A stretch of DNA of 64,000 bases from Streptomyces sp. SLBN-31 (GCF_006715395.1 NZ_VFNC01000002.1:3472001-3536000), one strand, 5' to 3'; counted from the first letter of the stretch, positions 26,253 to 35,337 are shown. Notes: generated by a model from the letters alone, not told the origin. Numbers and translations: made by a program.

Positions 26253-27326
26253 TCAGATGGCCGGTCGGGTGAGGTAGCCGAGGAGCTTGTCGAGGAGGCC
26301 CTCCCCCGTCACAGGGTCGATCGTGTAGCGGGTGACCGATGTGCTGCCGGGGAACTTGGGCAGGTCGTCCGCGCTGTGTTCGGGGAAGACGACCCGCAGG
26401 ATGCGGCGGTGCCAGGTCTTGGGGTTGTCGTGGGCGTAGTCCCAGATGTAGGCCCCCTCCCAGGTCGCGCCGAGTCCCTTGCCCTCGGCCTCCTTCTGCT
26501 CGACGCGCCGCTTGTAGGGGGTGGAGGCCACCATGACGATGAAGTCGGCCGCCTCGCACTCCTCGCTGCACCAGCGGGCCCAGTTCTGGGGCTCGTCCTC
26601 CGCGTCGAAGTCCGCCCTGACCTCGACGTGGTCGCGCAGCAGCTTGATCAGGGAGCGCACCCGTTCGCGGTGCTCGGGGTCGTCCTCGTCGTGCGCGTAC
26701 GAAATGAACACCCGCGGTCGTCTCGGGTCCGCCGCCGGCTTCCGCTGAGGCGGCACCTTGGCCACCGGACCGGCCTCACGGCGCGGGAATGGCAGTACCA
26801 GATCGCGCAGTTCGTCGGCGGACACCACGGGCGGGCTGCTTTCGTATCCGGCACAGACGGCGGCGGCGATGCCGTCGACGGCCTGACGGTACGCCGCGCC
26901 GAAGCCCTCGGCGAAGATGATGCCGTACAGACCCGTGCAGGCGTAGCTGTCCGTGGCCTCGCCGCTCAGGATGGGGGCGAAGGGCACTCCGGGGGGTGCT
27001 ACGGCGGTTCGCCAGCGCACCAGGACACGGGCCGGTGAGTCAGAGGGGCGGAGCCGGGGGGCCACGAGGTGCAGACGGCGTTCGAAGACCGCCCAGTCGG
27101 CGCCGCAGTCCGGGTCCTTGTAGTAGGCCTCCGAGCACAGCGCGACCAGGACACGGGCCTCGGCGACCAGTGGACGGTTGGCCTTGCCCTCTCCACCACG
27201 GCACATGGCCGCATGGATCGCGTGCCCCCTGCGCCGCCCCACGGCCGCGGCCAGATCCTGGTGGAATTGCGCCGCATAGGCAAAGTGCTCGACGGCGGCG
27301 AAACTCGTGACGAAGTCGTGTGACAT
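26253..27326 (-). CDS. Two-domain TIR-like (FxsC-type) plus SEFIR/TIR protein
   Basis: A 357-residue protein with two domains of the TIR superfamily. The first (residues 1-200) has the FxsC-type layout: FVTSFAAVEHF, the LVALCSEAYYKDPDCGADWAVF patch, VLVRW, TGLYGIIFAEGFGAAYRQAVD and a VVSADELRDL end. The second (about 228-357) is SEFIR-like: RPRVFISYAHDEDDPEHRERV, LLRDHVEVRADFDA, then ADFIVMVASTPYKRRV. These fit signalling or protein-interaction roles rather than metabolism. It starts at ATG 27326 with AAGGGG five bases before, and faces the radical SAM gene across a 123-bp gap, so it likely belongs to that locus. Catalytic NADase residues could not be confirmed by eye. Confidence 0.7.
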   Translation of the reverse strand: MSHDFVTSFAAVEHFAYAAQFHQDLAAAVGRRRGHAIHAAMCRGGEGKANRPLVAEARVLVALCSEAYYKDPDCGADWAVFERRLHLVAPRLRPSDSPARVLVRWRTAVAPPGVPFAPILSGEATDSYACTGLYGIIFAEGFGAAYRQAVDGIAAAVCAGYESSPPVVSADELRDLVLPFPRREAGPVAKVPPQRKPAADPRRPRVFISYAHDEDDPEHRERVRSLIKLLRDHVEVRADFDAEDEPQNWARWCSEECEAADFIVMVASTPYKRRVEQKEAEGKGLGATWEGAYIWDYAHDNPKTWHRRILRVVFPEHSADDLPKFPGSTSVTRYTIDPVTGEGLLDKLLGYLTRPAI

Positions 27327-27449
27327 GCGCACCCCTTCACTCCCTCTGCCCCGCGCATCCCTGGTCACGCCCAAAAAGGTGCTGACGTTGGCCAGTTGGC
27401 TCCTCATCGGGCACCGGTCGTTCCTCGTACGCTGAGCGGGGGGACACAC

Positions 27450-28775
27450 ATGGCCGCGCCGCCTGCGCCTCGGCGTGATCCGAACCGCCCCCCGGTGACG
27501 AACGGGGGCCGGATGCAGGGAACTTCGCCGAGCCTTGACACTACGTCAATGGTGGCCGTCCCGAACAGACGTGAGGGACCCACGTGGGACGACAGCACCC
27601 CACCCGCGAATCATTGGCCAGAACCTCGGATATCCGTCACCGAAGACGGCCGGACAACCCTGCGGGCATTCGACCAATTCATCGTCAAGCTGAGCAGCCG
27701 GTGCAATCTTTCCTGCGACTACTGCTACGTATATGAATTGCGTGACTCGGGATGGCGCCACCGCCCCCGGATCATGCCCGCGCCGGTGCGCGAACGGCTC
27801 GTATCACGCATCACGGAACACGTACGACGACACCGCCTGGACCGTGTCAGGGTGCTCCTGCACGGTGGGGAGCCGCTGCTCGCCGGAGCCCGAGTGATCG
27901 CAGATCTCACCACAGCGCTCCGCCGGGCAGTGCTCGCGGCCGGCGCCGGGGTGGACTTCGCGCTCCAGACCAACGGCGTCCTGCTCACCGAGGCCCTCCT
28001 GGACCTGCTGCTGGATCTGGACGTCCAGGTCGGGGTCAGCCTGGACGGCTACGCGGAGGCGCACGACCGGCACCGCCGCGGACCGGCGTCGCGGTCGCGG
28101 CCGGGCCCGGGCACCTACGCCCGGGTGACCGCCGCGCTCCGTCTGCTGGGCACCGCGCCCTACCGGCCCCTGTTCGGCGGTCTGCTGTGCACCATCGACC
28201 CGGCGAGCGATCCGGTGCGCGTCTTCGACGCCCTCGCCGCCCACCGGCCGCCGGCCGCCGACTTCCTTCTGCCACACGCGACTTGGGACCATCCGCCGAT
28301 CAGCACCGACGGCGGAACCCCGTACGCGGCGTGGCTGTGCGCCGTCCACGACCGGTGGCGGGAGAGCGGGCGTCCGATGCGGATACGGCTCTTCGAGTCG
28401 GTCGACTCCCTGTCCCGGCACGGCGGAAGCAGCAGCGAGGTACTGGGCACCGTTCCGGCGGCGGCCGTGGCGATCGAGACGGACGGGGCGGTGGCGTGGA
28501 CGGAGTCACTGAACGCCGTGGCAGAGGGAGCGGCCGGCACGGGCGGCTCGGTATTCAGCCACTCGTTCGACGCCCTGCTGGGTCTTGCCTGCGCGCCGCA
28601 GTACGGCACGGGCTCCCTGTGCCGTACCTGTCAGGAGTGCCCCTTGGTGCGCGTCTGCGGCGGTGGGCTGCGCGCCCACCGCTTCGGACGCGGCCGGGGT
28701 TTCGCCAACCCCTCCGTCTACTGCAAGGACATCTCCGCTCTCATCCGGCACATCGGGCCCCGGCTGGATCGGTGA
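27450..28775 (+). CDS. fxsB: FxsB-family radical SAM/SPASM peptide maturase
   Basis: A 441-residue radical SAM enzyme. CNLSCDYCY (about residues 87-95) is the C-x3-C-x2-C cluster motif that binds [4Fe-4S] and SAM. HGGEPLL and QTNGVLLTEALLDLL are the usual barrel elements. The C-terminal SPASM region has CRTCQECPLVRVCGGGLRAH and the PSVYCKDI end typical of FxsB, which in related systems makes a cyclophane link in a small peptide. An N-terminal extension of about 75 residues without domain similarity precedes the barrel. ATG 27450 has GGGGGGA close upstream, but ATGs at 27512 or 27549 are also possible. The next gene in the locus starts 257 bp further on. Confidence 0.82.
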   Translation: MAAPPAPRRDPNRPPVTNGGRMQGTSPSLDTTSMVAVPNRREGPTWDDSTPPANHWPEPRISVTEDGRTTLRAFDQFIVKLSSRCNLSCDYCYVYELRDSGWRHRPRIMPAPVRERLVSRITEHVRRHRLDRVRVLLHGGEPLLAGARVIADLTTALRRAVLAAGAGVDFALQTNGVLLTEALLDLLLDLDVQVGVSLDGYAEAHDRHRRGPASRSRPGPGTYARVTAALRLLGTAPYRPLFGGLLCTIDPASDPVRVFDALAAHRPPAADFLLPHATWDHPPISTDGGTPYAAWLCAVHDRWRESGRPMRIRLFESVDSLSRHGGSSSEVLGTVPAAAVAIETDGAVAWTESLNAVAEGAAGTGGSVFSHSFDALLGLACAPQYGTGSLCRTCQECPLVRVCGGGLRAHRFGRGRGFANPSVYCKDISALIRHIGPRLDR

Positions 28776-29032
28776 CCGCATTTTCCGGGACACCCGGCCG
28801 AAAAACGGAGGCTACCAGCGCAAATGTACGATGCTACACGCCCTTTTGAGCGAGGGAATAGTCGATGTCGGGTTTTCGGGGGCGTCGGGAGGGCAAAACC
28901 CCATAGCATAGGGACCAATTGGCGTGGGGGCACGTACAACTGAAACCCACCTGCGTGCTTCACGTCCATGTGAGTCCATGAGCAAGGACCAAGCCGTGGT
29001 TGCAGCAGGAGGCAGGCCCTTGGGGGGATGCG
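28772..29032 (+). other. Gap after fxsB with overlapping micro-ORFs (possible precursor candidates)
   Basis: The 257-bp gap after the radical SAM gene holds three short frames. A 25-residue frame starts at a GTG that overlaps the fxsB stop (28772-28849). A 39-residue frame starts at ATG 28824 (ends 28943) with GGAGG 12 nt upstream. A 26-residue frame starts at ATG 28831 (ends 28911). They contain aromatic-rich bits (TAFSGTPG, VFGGVG, GFSGASGG), but none ends in the FxSxx pattern expected of an FxsA precursor. A GGGTTTT/AAAACCC hairpin lies at 28870-28901. A coding role is only a possibility. Confidence 0.25.
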
Positions 29033-30349
29033 ATGGGGCCGTTGTTCTTTACCAGCTACGCCAGCTCGACCGGTGACAGAGGACCGGTCCAACGGTTCCA
29101 CATCGATGTCCAGAACGAGATCTACAGCGTGCTGGGCCGCACGCCGTCCGCCGAGGGTCGGCTGAAGCGCCCGGAGCCCGCCGCGGATCCGGACGACGTC
29201 GTTCTGAACTGCCGCGCCCTGCTGGTCCTGTACTCGGCGGAGTACGTCGACGACCTTCAGTGCGCCAGGGAGTGGTCCGTATTCACAGAGCGCATGGACC
29301 GCCGTATGCGACGCACCGGTGAGCGACCCGACTCACTGGTCGGTGTCGTGTGGCGCACCGACGCACTGGTGCTGCCCCGTCCCGTCACCGCCATACGGCA
29401 CATCGTCGACGAGGAGTACCAGGGGCCCGGGGTGCTCGGCCTCCAGCGGGACCGGCACAGCCGGAGCCGCTACCAGGGAATCGTGCGCCGCGTCGCTGCG
29501 GAGCTGATGCGGGCCGCCGAGTCACCGCCGCCGGTCATGTCCGAGGCGGAGAGCCGCGGCGTGATCCCGCGGTTCGGCCCGAGCCGGGCGGTGGCCCGCG
29601 CCAGGCCGGCCGCAACCGAGCCGGAGTCCTCGCGGGCGCACGCGGCGGAACCGACCGCCGACCTTGCGGGCCGTCACGTGTTCCTGCTCCTGGTGGCCGG
29701 CACCCGCAACCGGATGCGGCACCTGCGCGAACAGGTCGGCCATTACGGGCGGTCGGCCGAGGAGTGGCGGCCCTTTCGCCCGTACAGCGAGGAGACCGTG
29801 CCCTCCACCGTCGGCCGGGCGGCACGGGCCTGCGGGATCGACCGGCTCGGCGTCGTCACGCCCCGGCCGGACGGCTGCTTACCCGACGAGCTGGACGAGT
29901 CGGCGACGGTCCTCGTCGTCATCGATCCCTGGCTGACGGGCGATCCCGCGTTCCCCGCACTGTGGGAGCGGATCGCGCGGTCACCGGCACGCGTCGCCGC
30001 CGTCGTCGTCGTACTCACCCGCACGGACGAGGAGAGCACCGCCAACGCGGCCCGGCTGCGCGAGGCGGTCTCCCGGACACCGGCGCGGGTGCTCGGCGCG
30101 GCGCACCAGGAGGCGGGCAGCCGGGACGCGCTGGCGCACATCGTGGCGGCCGTACTGGCCGACGCCGCCACACGCCCCGAGGCCGGCAACGGCCGTGCAC
30201 GCGGCAGAACGGAGGACCTGTCCATCGAGAGTCCGGCCGAAAGACGCGTCCGCAGGCACCGGGAGCGCGCCGGCTGGCTCAGGCACGGGGCGAACCCGTG
30301 GCCTTCGATTCTGAGCAGAACGCCCGGCGAGTCGCTGGGCCCGGGCTGA
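29033..30349 (+). CDS. fxsC: TIR-like protein FxsC
   Basis: A 438-residue protein with an FxsC-type N-terminal domain (residues 1-165): MGPLFFTSYASSTGDRG, LLVLYSAEYVDDLQCAREWSVF, VVWRTDALVLP and GVLGLQRDRHSRSRYQGIVR. The second domain (about 210-370) starts GRHVFLLLVAGTRNRMRHLRE and has TIR- or flavodoxin-like alternation with VLVVIDPWLTGDPAF. The last 60 residues are Arg-rich. Family members are encoded with FxsB and TPR/NB-ARC partners; molecular function is unproven. ATG 29033 follows GGGGGGATGCG. It lies 16 bp before the large FxsT-like gene, in the same operon. Confidence 0.75.
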   Translation: MGPLFFTSYASSTGDRGPVQRFHIDVQNEIYSVLGRTPSAEGRLKRPEPAADPDDVVLNCRALLVLYSAEYVDDLQCAREWSVFTERMDRRMRRTGERPDSLVGVVWRTDALVLPRPVTAIRHIVDEEYQGPGVLGLQRDRHSRSRYQGIVRRVAAELMRAAESPPPVMSEAESRGVIPRFGPSRAVARARPAATEPESSRAHAAEPTADLAGRHVFLLLVAGTRNRMRHLREQVGHYGRSAEEWRPFRPYSEETVPSTVGRAARACGIDRLGVVTPRPDGCLPDELDESATVLVVIDPWLTGDPAFPALWERIARSPARVAAVVVVLTRTDEESTANAARLREAVSRTPARVLGAAHQEAGSRDALAHIVAAVLADAATRPEAGNGRARGRTEDLSIESPAERRVRRHRERAGWLRHGANPWPSILSRTPGESLGPG

Positions 30350-30365
30350 GCGTATGGGGCGGGGG

Positions 30366-33300
30366 ATGAGTACCACAGGTTCAGCAGGTACAGAAGGTTC
30401 AACAGGTGCGGCGGGACCGGGGGGTTCGGCGATCGCGGCAGGTCCGGCGAAGATCATCTCCTTCTACTCCTTCAAAGGCGGAGCCGGCCGCACCATGGCG
30501 CTGGCCAACGCCGCCTGGATCATGGCCAGCCAGGGGAAGTCGGTGCTGGTCATCGACTGGGACCTGGAGGCGCCCGACCTCCACGTCTACTACGGCACCT
30601 TCCTTCCGATCCAGGACCTCACCTCGGCCGACGGAGTGCTGGACATGTTCTCCGCCTTCGCCAAAGCAGCTGCCGCCATGGACGAGGCGGAGGACCCGAG
30701 CGCCCTGCACCCCGACCACACCGACGTCGAGCGCTATCAGATCCGCCTCGAACACGACTTCCCGAACGGCGGCCGGCTCCACTACATGGGCCCCGGACGC
30801 ATGGGCGGCGACTACGCCGACCGCCTGGCCAGGATCGACTGGAACGGCTTCCGCACCAGCGACGACGGCAGCGAGTTCCTGGAGGCGCTGCGCGCGCGAC
30901 TGCTCGACAGCGACTACGACTACGTCCTCATCGACAGCCGTACCGGCTTCTCCGGCGGTGCTGAGATCTGTACGCTCGCCCTGCCCGACACCGTCGTCAT
31001 CGCGCTCACCATGAGCCGGCAGGCCATCCAGGGCGCCCGCAAGATCGCCGAACGGATCTGCCGGTCCCTCAGACCCATCGGTCTGCACGTCGTGCCCACG
31101 CGGGTCGACAGGGGCGAGCAGGACCGGATGCACCGGCGCCGCGACGAAGCACGCCGGTCCCTCGACCCGTACCTCGGAATCACCGACGCGGATGCCCTGG
31201 CCACCTACTGGGGCCAGGTGAAGGTGCCGTACGTGCCCTACTACACGTACGGCGAGGAACTGGCGGTGATGCGGGACGACCCCCGCGACACCGACAGCCT
31301 CCTCGCGGCGTACGTCAGCCTCGTCGACCGGGTCACCGACGGTGCCGTACGGGAGTTCCAGCCGGTGCCCAGCGCCAAGTCCCGCGCGTACCGGCAGCAA
31401 CTCGCCCACCGGGAGCGGCTGGAGGCCGAGCAGGAGGCCGAGCCCTGCACGGTCACCATCCTGCACGCGCCCAACGACCGGCTGTGGGCCGACTGGATCG
31501 GCGAACTGCTGGCCCCGACCCGGATCCAGATCGTCCAGCCTGGCGACAAGCCCGCCGACTCCTTACCCGACAGCACCTACGTGCTCGCCCTGCTCTCCCC
31601 GCATCTCGCGGGCACGCCGGCCGGTGAGACCGTCGCGCGACTCACCACGGGCGCGCCCGTCGGCGCCGGCCCGGGCGACCAGCAGGTCATCGGTGTGCGC
31701 GTGAGCACCGCGCGGCTGGCCCCGCACTTCGAGTTCGACTGGCACGACACGATCACCCTGGACGGCCAGAACGAGGAAGTGGCCCGCCAGGAGTTGCTGG
31801 GCCACTTCGGACTGTCCGCGGGGGCCGGGGAACCGGCGGCCGCCTGGGCCGGTCCCCGGTTCCCCGGACGGCAGCCCGAGGTGTGGGACCTGCCCATGCG
31901 CAACGCCGAGTTCATCGGGCGGGTGGAGCAACTCAACGCGCTGCGCGAGGGGTTCGACTCCTTCGGCGGGAACTCCTCGCCGCCCCAGGTGCTGTGCGGC
32001 CTGGACGGTGTCGGCAAACAGCAGATCGCCCTGGAGTACGCCCACCGGTTCGCCTCGCAGTACGACATGGTGTGGTGGGTGCCCGCCGCGGAGAACGTCC
32101 AGGACTCCCTCACCAGGCTGGCCCGCGCGGTCGGCGCCTCCGGCGGTGGCCCGCACACCGGCGAGGACCGCCAGGCGCTGCTGGAGCGGCTGCGGCAGGA
32201 GCGGCGCCGGTGGCTGCTGGTCTTCGACGGTGTGAAGGACCAGGAGGCGGTCAAGGACCTCATACCGACCGGCGGCTCGGGCCACGTCCTGATCACCTCG
32301 GGCAGCATGGAGTGGGCTCCCGAGTTCACGAGGCATCCCGTCGACCCCTTCACTCCCGAGGAGAGTGTGGCCCTGCTCAGCCGCAGGCTTCCCGGGGCGT
32401 CCGACGAGGAACTGCTGCGGCTGGCCGAGCGGCTCGGGCACCTGCCGATCTGGGAGAAGGCCGCGGCCAACGTGCTGCGGGCCTGCCCCCAGGACATCGA
32501 CCTCTTCATCGAGGAGCTCGACAGCCGCGGCACGGCCTCCCAGGAGGAGGTCTCGACGGAGTACCGAGACTTCACCGAGGTCTGCAAGCTGGCCTACGAG
32601 GATCTGCGCTCGCAGTCCCCGGCCGCGGCCCGGCTGCTGGACCTGTGCGCCTTCCTGTCGCCGGACGGGGTCGGCATGAACGTCGTCAAGTCGGACCGGA
32701 TGCTGGAGCTGCTGAAGCAGTCCGACCCCGAACTGAACGACGCCGACTTCATCATGCACCGCCACCTCAAGCTCCTGGGCGACCAGGCGCTCGCCGTCCA
32801 GGACCCCCGGCTGCGTACGCTCAAGGTGCCCCGCGTGGTGCAGGACCTGGTCCGCGGCTGGATGACCGAGGAGGAGCGCGACGGCACCCGCGCCGAGGTG
32901 CTGGGCGTCCTCGCCGCCATGGTTCCGAACGACCTGGAACGGCACGAGCCGGAGCACGCGAGGACCTTCGTCGAGCTCGACCGGCACGTCATGGTCTCCG
33001 GGGCCGTGGACAGCACCAAGCTGGCCGTGCACCGCTGGCTGGTGAGCCAGGTGTACCACCGCTGGATGTCGGGTGACTGGAAGCGCGCCCGTGAGCTGGG
33101 CGAACTCGTCTTGGAGCGCTGGCGGCAGGCGCTGGGACCGGAGCACCTCATGGTGCTGCGCATGGAGTCCCAGCTCGGCGCGGCCTGCCGGCTCCTCGGC
33201 GATTACCGCACGGCGCTCGAACTCACCACCCACGCGGCGGGCACCCTGCGCGCGAATCGCAGCAACGAGGCCGACATCCTGCTGGCCCGGCGCGGCTACG

Positions 33301-34346
33301 CGGCCGACCTGCGGGCCGTGGGCAGGTTCCGGGAGGCGCGCGACGAGGACCAGGGGACCTTCTTGGGGCTGAAGAGGGCTATCGGCGAGGACGCCAACGG
33401 AACGCTGGCCGCCTCGCACAACCTCGCCCTGTCGAAGTTCTACGTCGAGTCGGTCCCGGCCGCGATCCGCCAGGAGCAGCAGGCGCACGAGTGGCGCGAG
33501 CAGATCGCGACCAAGAAGGACCCCAAGCCGTGGGTGTCGTACGCGCATCTCGGCACGTACCACCGGGAGGCGGGCGACCTGGCCACCTCGGAGCGGTACC
33601 TGGACGAGGCCCGCACCAGGCTGAACAGCCTGCTGGGCACCGGTTCCCACCAGACGCTGGGCGCCGTCGCCAGCCTGGGCATGACCATGGTGCGCCGGGG
33701 CGAGGTGGAGCACGGCCTGACGCTGGTCAAGGACGCGTACGTCGCCTACCGCGACACCTGGGGCGAGCAGCACCCCCGCACGATGTCCTGCGGGCTGTCC
33801 CTCGCCATCGGCCTGCACGCCCAGGGCAGGACCCCGGACGCCGTGGCCTACACCCGGGACATGCTGGGCCACTACGTCGAAGTGTTCGGCGACGACCACC
33901 CCTTCACCGGCATCTGCCGCAGCAACCTCGCGCTGTACCTGCTGGACTTCGGGCAGGCGGAGGAGGCGAAGGAGCACGCCGGCGCGGCGCTGGTCCAACT
34001 GCGGGACGCGTTCGACCGCAGGCACCGCTACACGTTGGTCGCCCGAATAAACCACAACAACTGCATGGCGGCGCTGGACGAGCTGAGCACCGGGGAGCTG
34101 GCCCTCGAGGATCAGGACATCTACGACGGCTGCAAGGAGCAGTCCGCGTGGGGCGAGAGCCACCCGGTCACACTGACCGCGATGGCGAACCTGCTCGCCT
34201 CCCGTCCCCCGGCCGACGGAGAACTCGCGGCAAGCCTCGAACGCAAGGTCGCCGAATACTTCCCGAAGGACCACCGGCTCGCCACGGCACTGCTGGCCGA
34301 GCCGTATCTGAGGATCGGCGCCGATCTGGAGGTGCAGGGTGTCTGA
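30366..34346 (+). CDS. fxsT: FxsT-like protein: MinD/ParA-like P-loop, TIR-like, NB-ARC and TPR domains
   Basis: A 1326-residue multidomain protein. The N-terminal domain (about 25-310) is MinD/ParA-like: FYSFKGGAGRTMALANAAWIM, VLVIDWDLEAPDLHVYYGTF and YVLIDSRTGFSGGAEI. A TIR-like domain follows (about 355-480: CTVTILHAPNDRLWADWIGEL). An NB-ARC-type ATPase (about 515-810) has the P-loop CGLDGVGKQQIALEYAHRF and LLVFDGVKDQEAVKDL. From about 890 to 1315 there are TPR-type repeats, for example LGAACRLLGDYRTALELTTHA and NLALYLLDFGQAEEAKEHA. The plan matches STAND-type proteins of FxSxx-COOH loci. Both P-loops are atypical (GRT and GKQ). Start 30366 is preferred over 30354. The end overlaps the next gene by 8 bp. 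Confidence 0.8.
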   Translation: MSTTGSAGTEGSTGAAGPGGSAIAAGPAKIISFYSFKGGAGRTMALANAAWIMASQGKSVLVIDWDLEAPDLHVYYGTFLPIQDLTSADGVLDMFSAFAKAAAAMDEAEDPSALHPDHTDVERYQIRLEHDFPNGGRLHYMGPGRMGGDYADRLARIDWNGFRTSDDGSEFLEALRARLLDSDYDYVLIDSRTGFSGGAEICTLALPDTVVIALTMSRQAIQGARKIAERICRSLRPIGLHVVPTRVDRGEQDRMHRRRDEARRSLDPYLGITDADALATYWGQVKVPYVPYYTYGEELAVMRDDPRDTDSLLAAYVSLVDRVTDGAVREFQPVPSAKSRAYRQQLAHRERLEAEQEAEPCTVTILHAPNDRLWADWIGELLAPTRIQIVQPGDKPADSLPDSTYVLALLSPHLAGTPAGETVARLTTGAPVGAGPGDQQVIGVRVSTARLAPHFEFDWHDTITLDGQNEEVARQELLGHFGLSAGAGEPAAAWAGPRFPGRQPEVWDLPMRNAEFIGRVEQLNALREGFDSFGGNSSPPQVLCGLDGVGKQQIALEYAHRFASQYDMVWWVPAAENVQDSLTRLARAVGASGGGPHTGEDRQALLERLRQERRRWLLVFDGVKDQEAVKDLIPTGGSGHVLITSGSMEWAPEFTRHPVDPFTPEESVALLSRRLPGASDEELLRLAERLGHLPIWEKAAANVLRACPQDIDLFIEELDSRGTASQEEVSTEYRDFTEVCKLAYEDLRSQSPAAARLLDLCAFLSPDGVGMNVVKSDRMLELLKQSDPELNDADFIMHRHLKLLGDQALAVQDPRLRTLKVPRVVQDLVRGWMTEEERDGTRAEVLGVLAAMVPNDLERHEPEHARTFVELDRHVMVSGAVDSTKLAVHRWLVSQVYHRWMSGDWKRARELGELVLERWRQALGPEHLMVLRMESQLGAACRLLGDYRTALELTTHAAGTLRANRSNEADILLARRGYAADLRAVGRFREARDEDQGTFLGLKRAIGEDANGTLAASHNLALSKFYVESVPAAIRQEQQAHEWREQIATKKDPKPWVSYAHLGTYHREAGDLATSERYLDEARTRLNSLLGTGSHQTLGAVASLGMTMVRRGEVEHGLTLVKDAYVAYRDTWGEQHPRTMSCGLSLAIGLHAQGRTPDAVAYTRDMLGHYVEVFGDDHPFTGICRSNLALYLLDFGQAEEAKEHAGAALVQLRDAFDRRHRYTLVARINHNNCMAALDELSTGELALEDQDIYDGCKEQSAWGESHPVTLTAMANLLASRPPADGELAASLERKVAEYFPKDHRLATALLAEPYLRIGADLEVQGV

Positions 34347-35337
34347 CCCCTACACGGCGCCGGCGTACGCCCCGGCACACGGACTGGACGGAGTGAACAA
34401 GAAGATGAGCGAGCTCGATTTACGGCTCCGTCAGTTGCTTCAGTCATGTCAGCTGACGCATCTCGCGTTCTACGACCGGGACCGGGCGAAAATGTTCGCC
34501 GCCGAAACTCCGCGGCCGCCCGAGGACTTCCCGGCGGAGCCGGGATCAGAGCGTCTCGAACACGACGGGCGGCAACTCTTCTACATTCTCGAGGAATTGG
34601 CGCCTGATTTCGCGGAATTACGCACCGGCGCACTCATACGCACGGTGGTGCGCGTTCCCAGCGGAGCGCTTCTCTACCATTCCGTCGCGGCCGACTTCCA
34701 TCTCTGCTGCGCCACGCGCCAGGACCGGATAACCGAGCTGATCGCCCGTATGAACGAGGGGATGGACGGCCTCCGGCCGGCCGTCCGTTACAGCATGCTG
34801 CACCGCCGCGCGTATGCGAGCAGGTACGCCGCCGCGGGCGCTTCGGCGAAACCGCCCGCAGGCGAGGACGACACCGAGGCGGACGACGTCGCCGAAGGCA
34901 ACCCGTACATGGTGGACACCGGCGCCGACAGGGCAGCCGGCATCGGCGACCTGCTGCGCGCGGCCCTGGGCATCCATGGCCTGCACTACGTCGCGTACTA
35001 CGCCGCCGGTGTCCCCGCCTGCACGGCCGACATCTTCCGCCACCCAGCGCTGCGCAGCCACTTCGGCTCCGCCACGCCGCAGCAGCGACGGGACAGGTAC
35101 GGCCTGCTGGGACAGCTACTCCCCGGCGTCACGGACCGTATGAACACCTCCCTGCACGCACTGCTCGAAGGGGAGATCCAGCAGATCGTGCTGAACGTGG
35201 AGCAGGGAGCCGTGTACTTCCAGCAGCTCTACGACCGCCACTACCTGCTGGGCGTCTCCCTGAACCAGGCGCGACTGGCCGAGGCGGACCAGCACATAGA
35301 GCGGCTGGGCAGAGAACTGGCTGACGAGGCGGGGTAA
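34339..35337 (+). CDS. Unrecognised conserved-type protein of the fxs locus
   Basis: A 332-residue protein starting at GTG 34339, with GGAGG six bases upstream and inside the end of the fxsT-like gene, so the two are translationally coupled. No domain could be named. Visible features are a CQLTHLAFYDRDRAKMF segment, a stretch of about 110 residues that looks alpha/beta (FYILEELAPDF, ALIRTVVRVPSGALLYHSVAADFHLCCATR), an acidic linker (EDDTEADDVAEGN, about residues 175-188) and a long C-terminal helical region ending IERLGRELADEAG. It lacks a signal peptide and membrane segments. From its place it probably works with the FxsT- and FxsC-like proteins. Confidence 0.6.
   Translation: MSDPYTAPAYAPAHGLDGVNKKMSELDLRLRQLLQSCQLTHLAFYDRDRAKMFAAETPRPPEDFPAEPGSERLEHDGRQLFYILEELAPDFAELRTGALIRTVVRVPSGALLYHSVAADFHLCCATRQDRITELIARMNEGMDGLRPAVRYSMLHRRAYASRYAAAGASAKPPAGEDDTEADDVAEGNPYMVDTGADRAAGIGDLLRAALGIHGLHYVAYYAAGVPACTADIFRHPALRSHFGSATPQQRRDRYGLLGQLLPGVTDRMNTSLHALLEGEIQQIVLNVEQGAVYFQQLYDRHYLLGVSLNQARLAEADQHIERLGRELADEAG

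Noticed and set aside
27535..27549. TTGAC-ACTAC-GTCAA inverted repeat as a promoter for the radical SAM gene
   Set aside because: It lies inside the likely coding region, and no -10 element is found at proper spacing; it only matters if translation starts at ATG 27549.
31563..34274. Leftward 903-codon frame over the FxsT-like gene
   Set aside because: Antisense shadow without ribosome site; the rightward gene has clear P-loop and TPR features.
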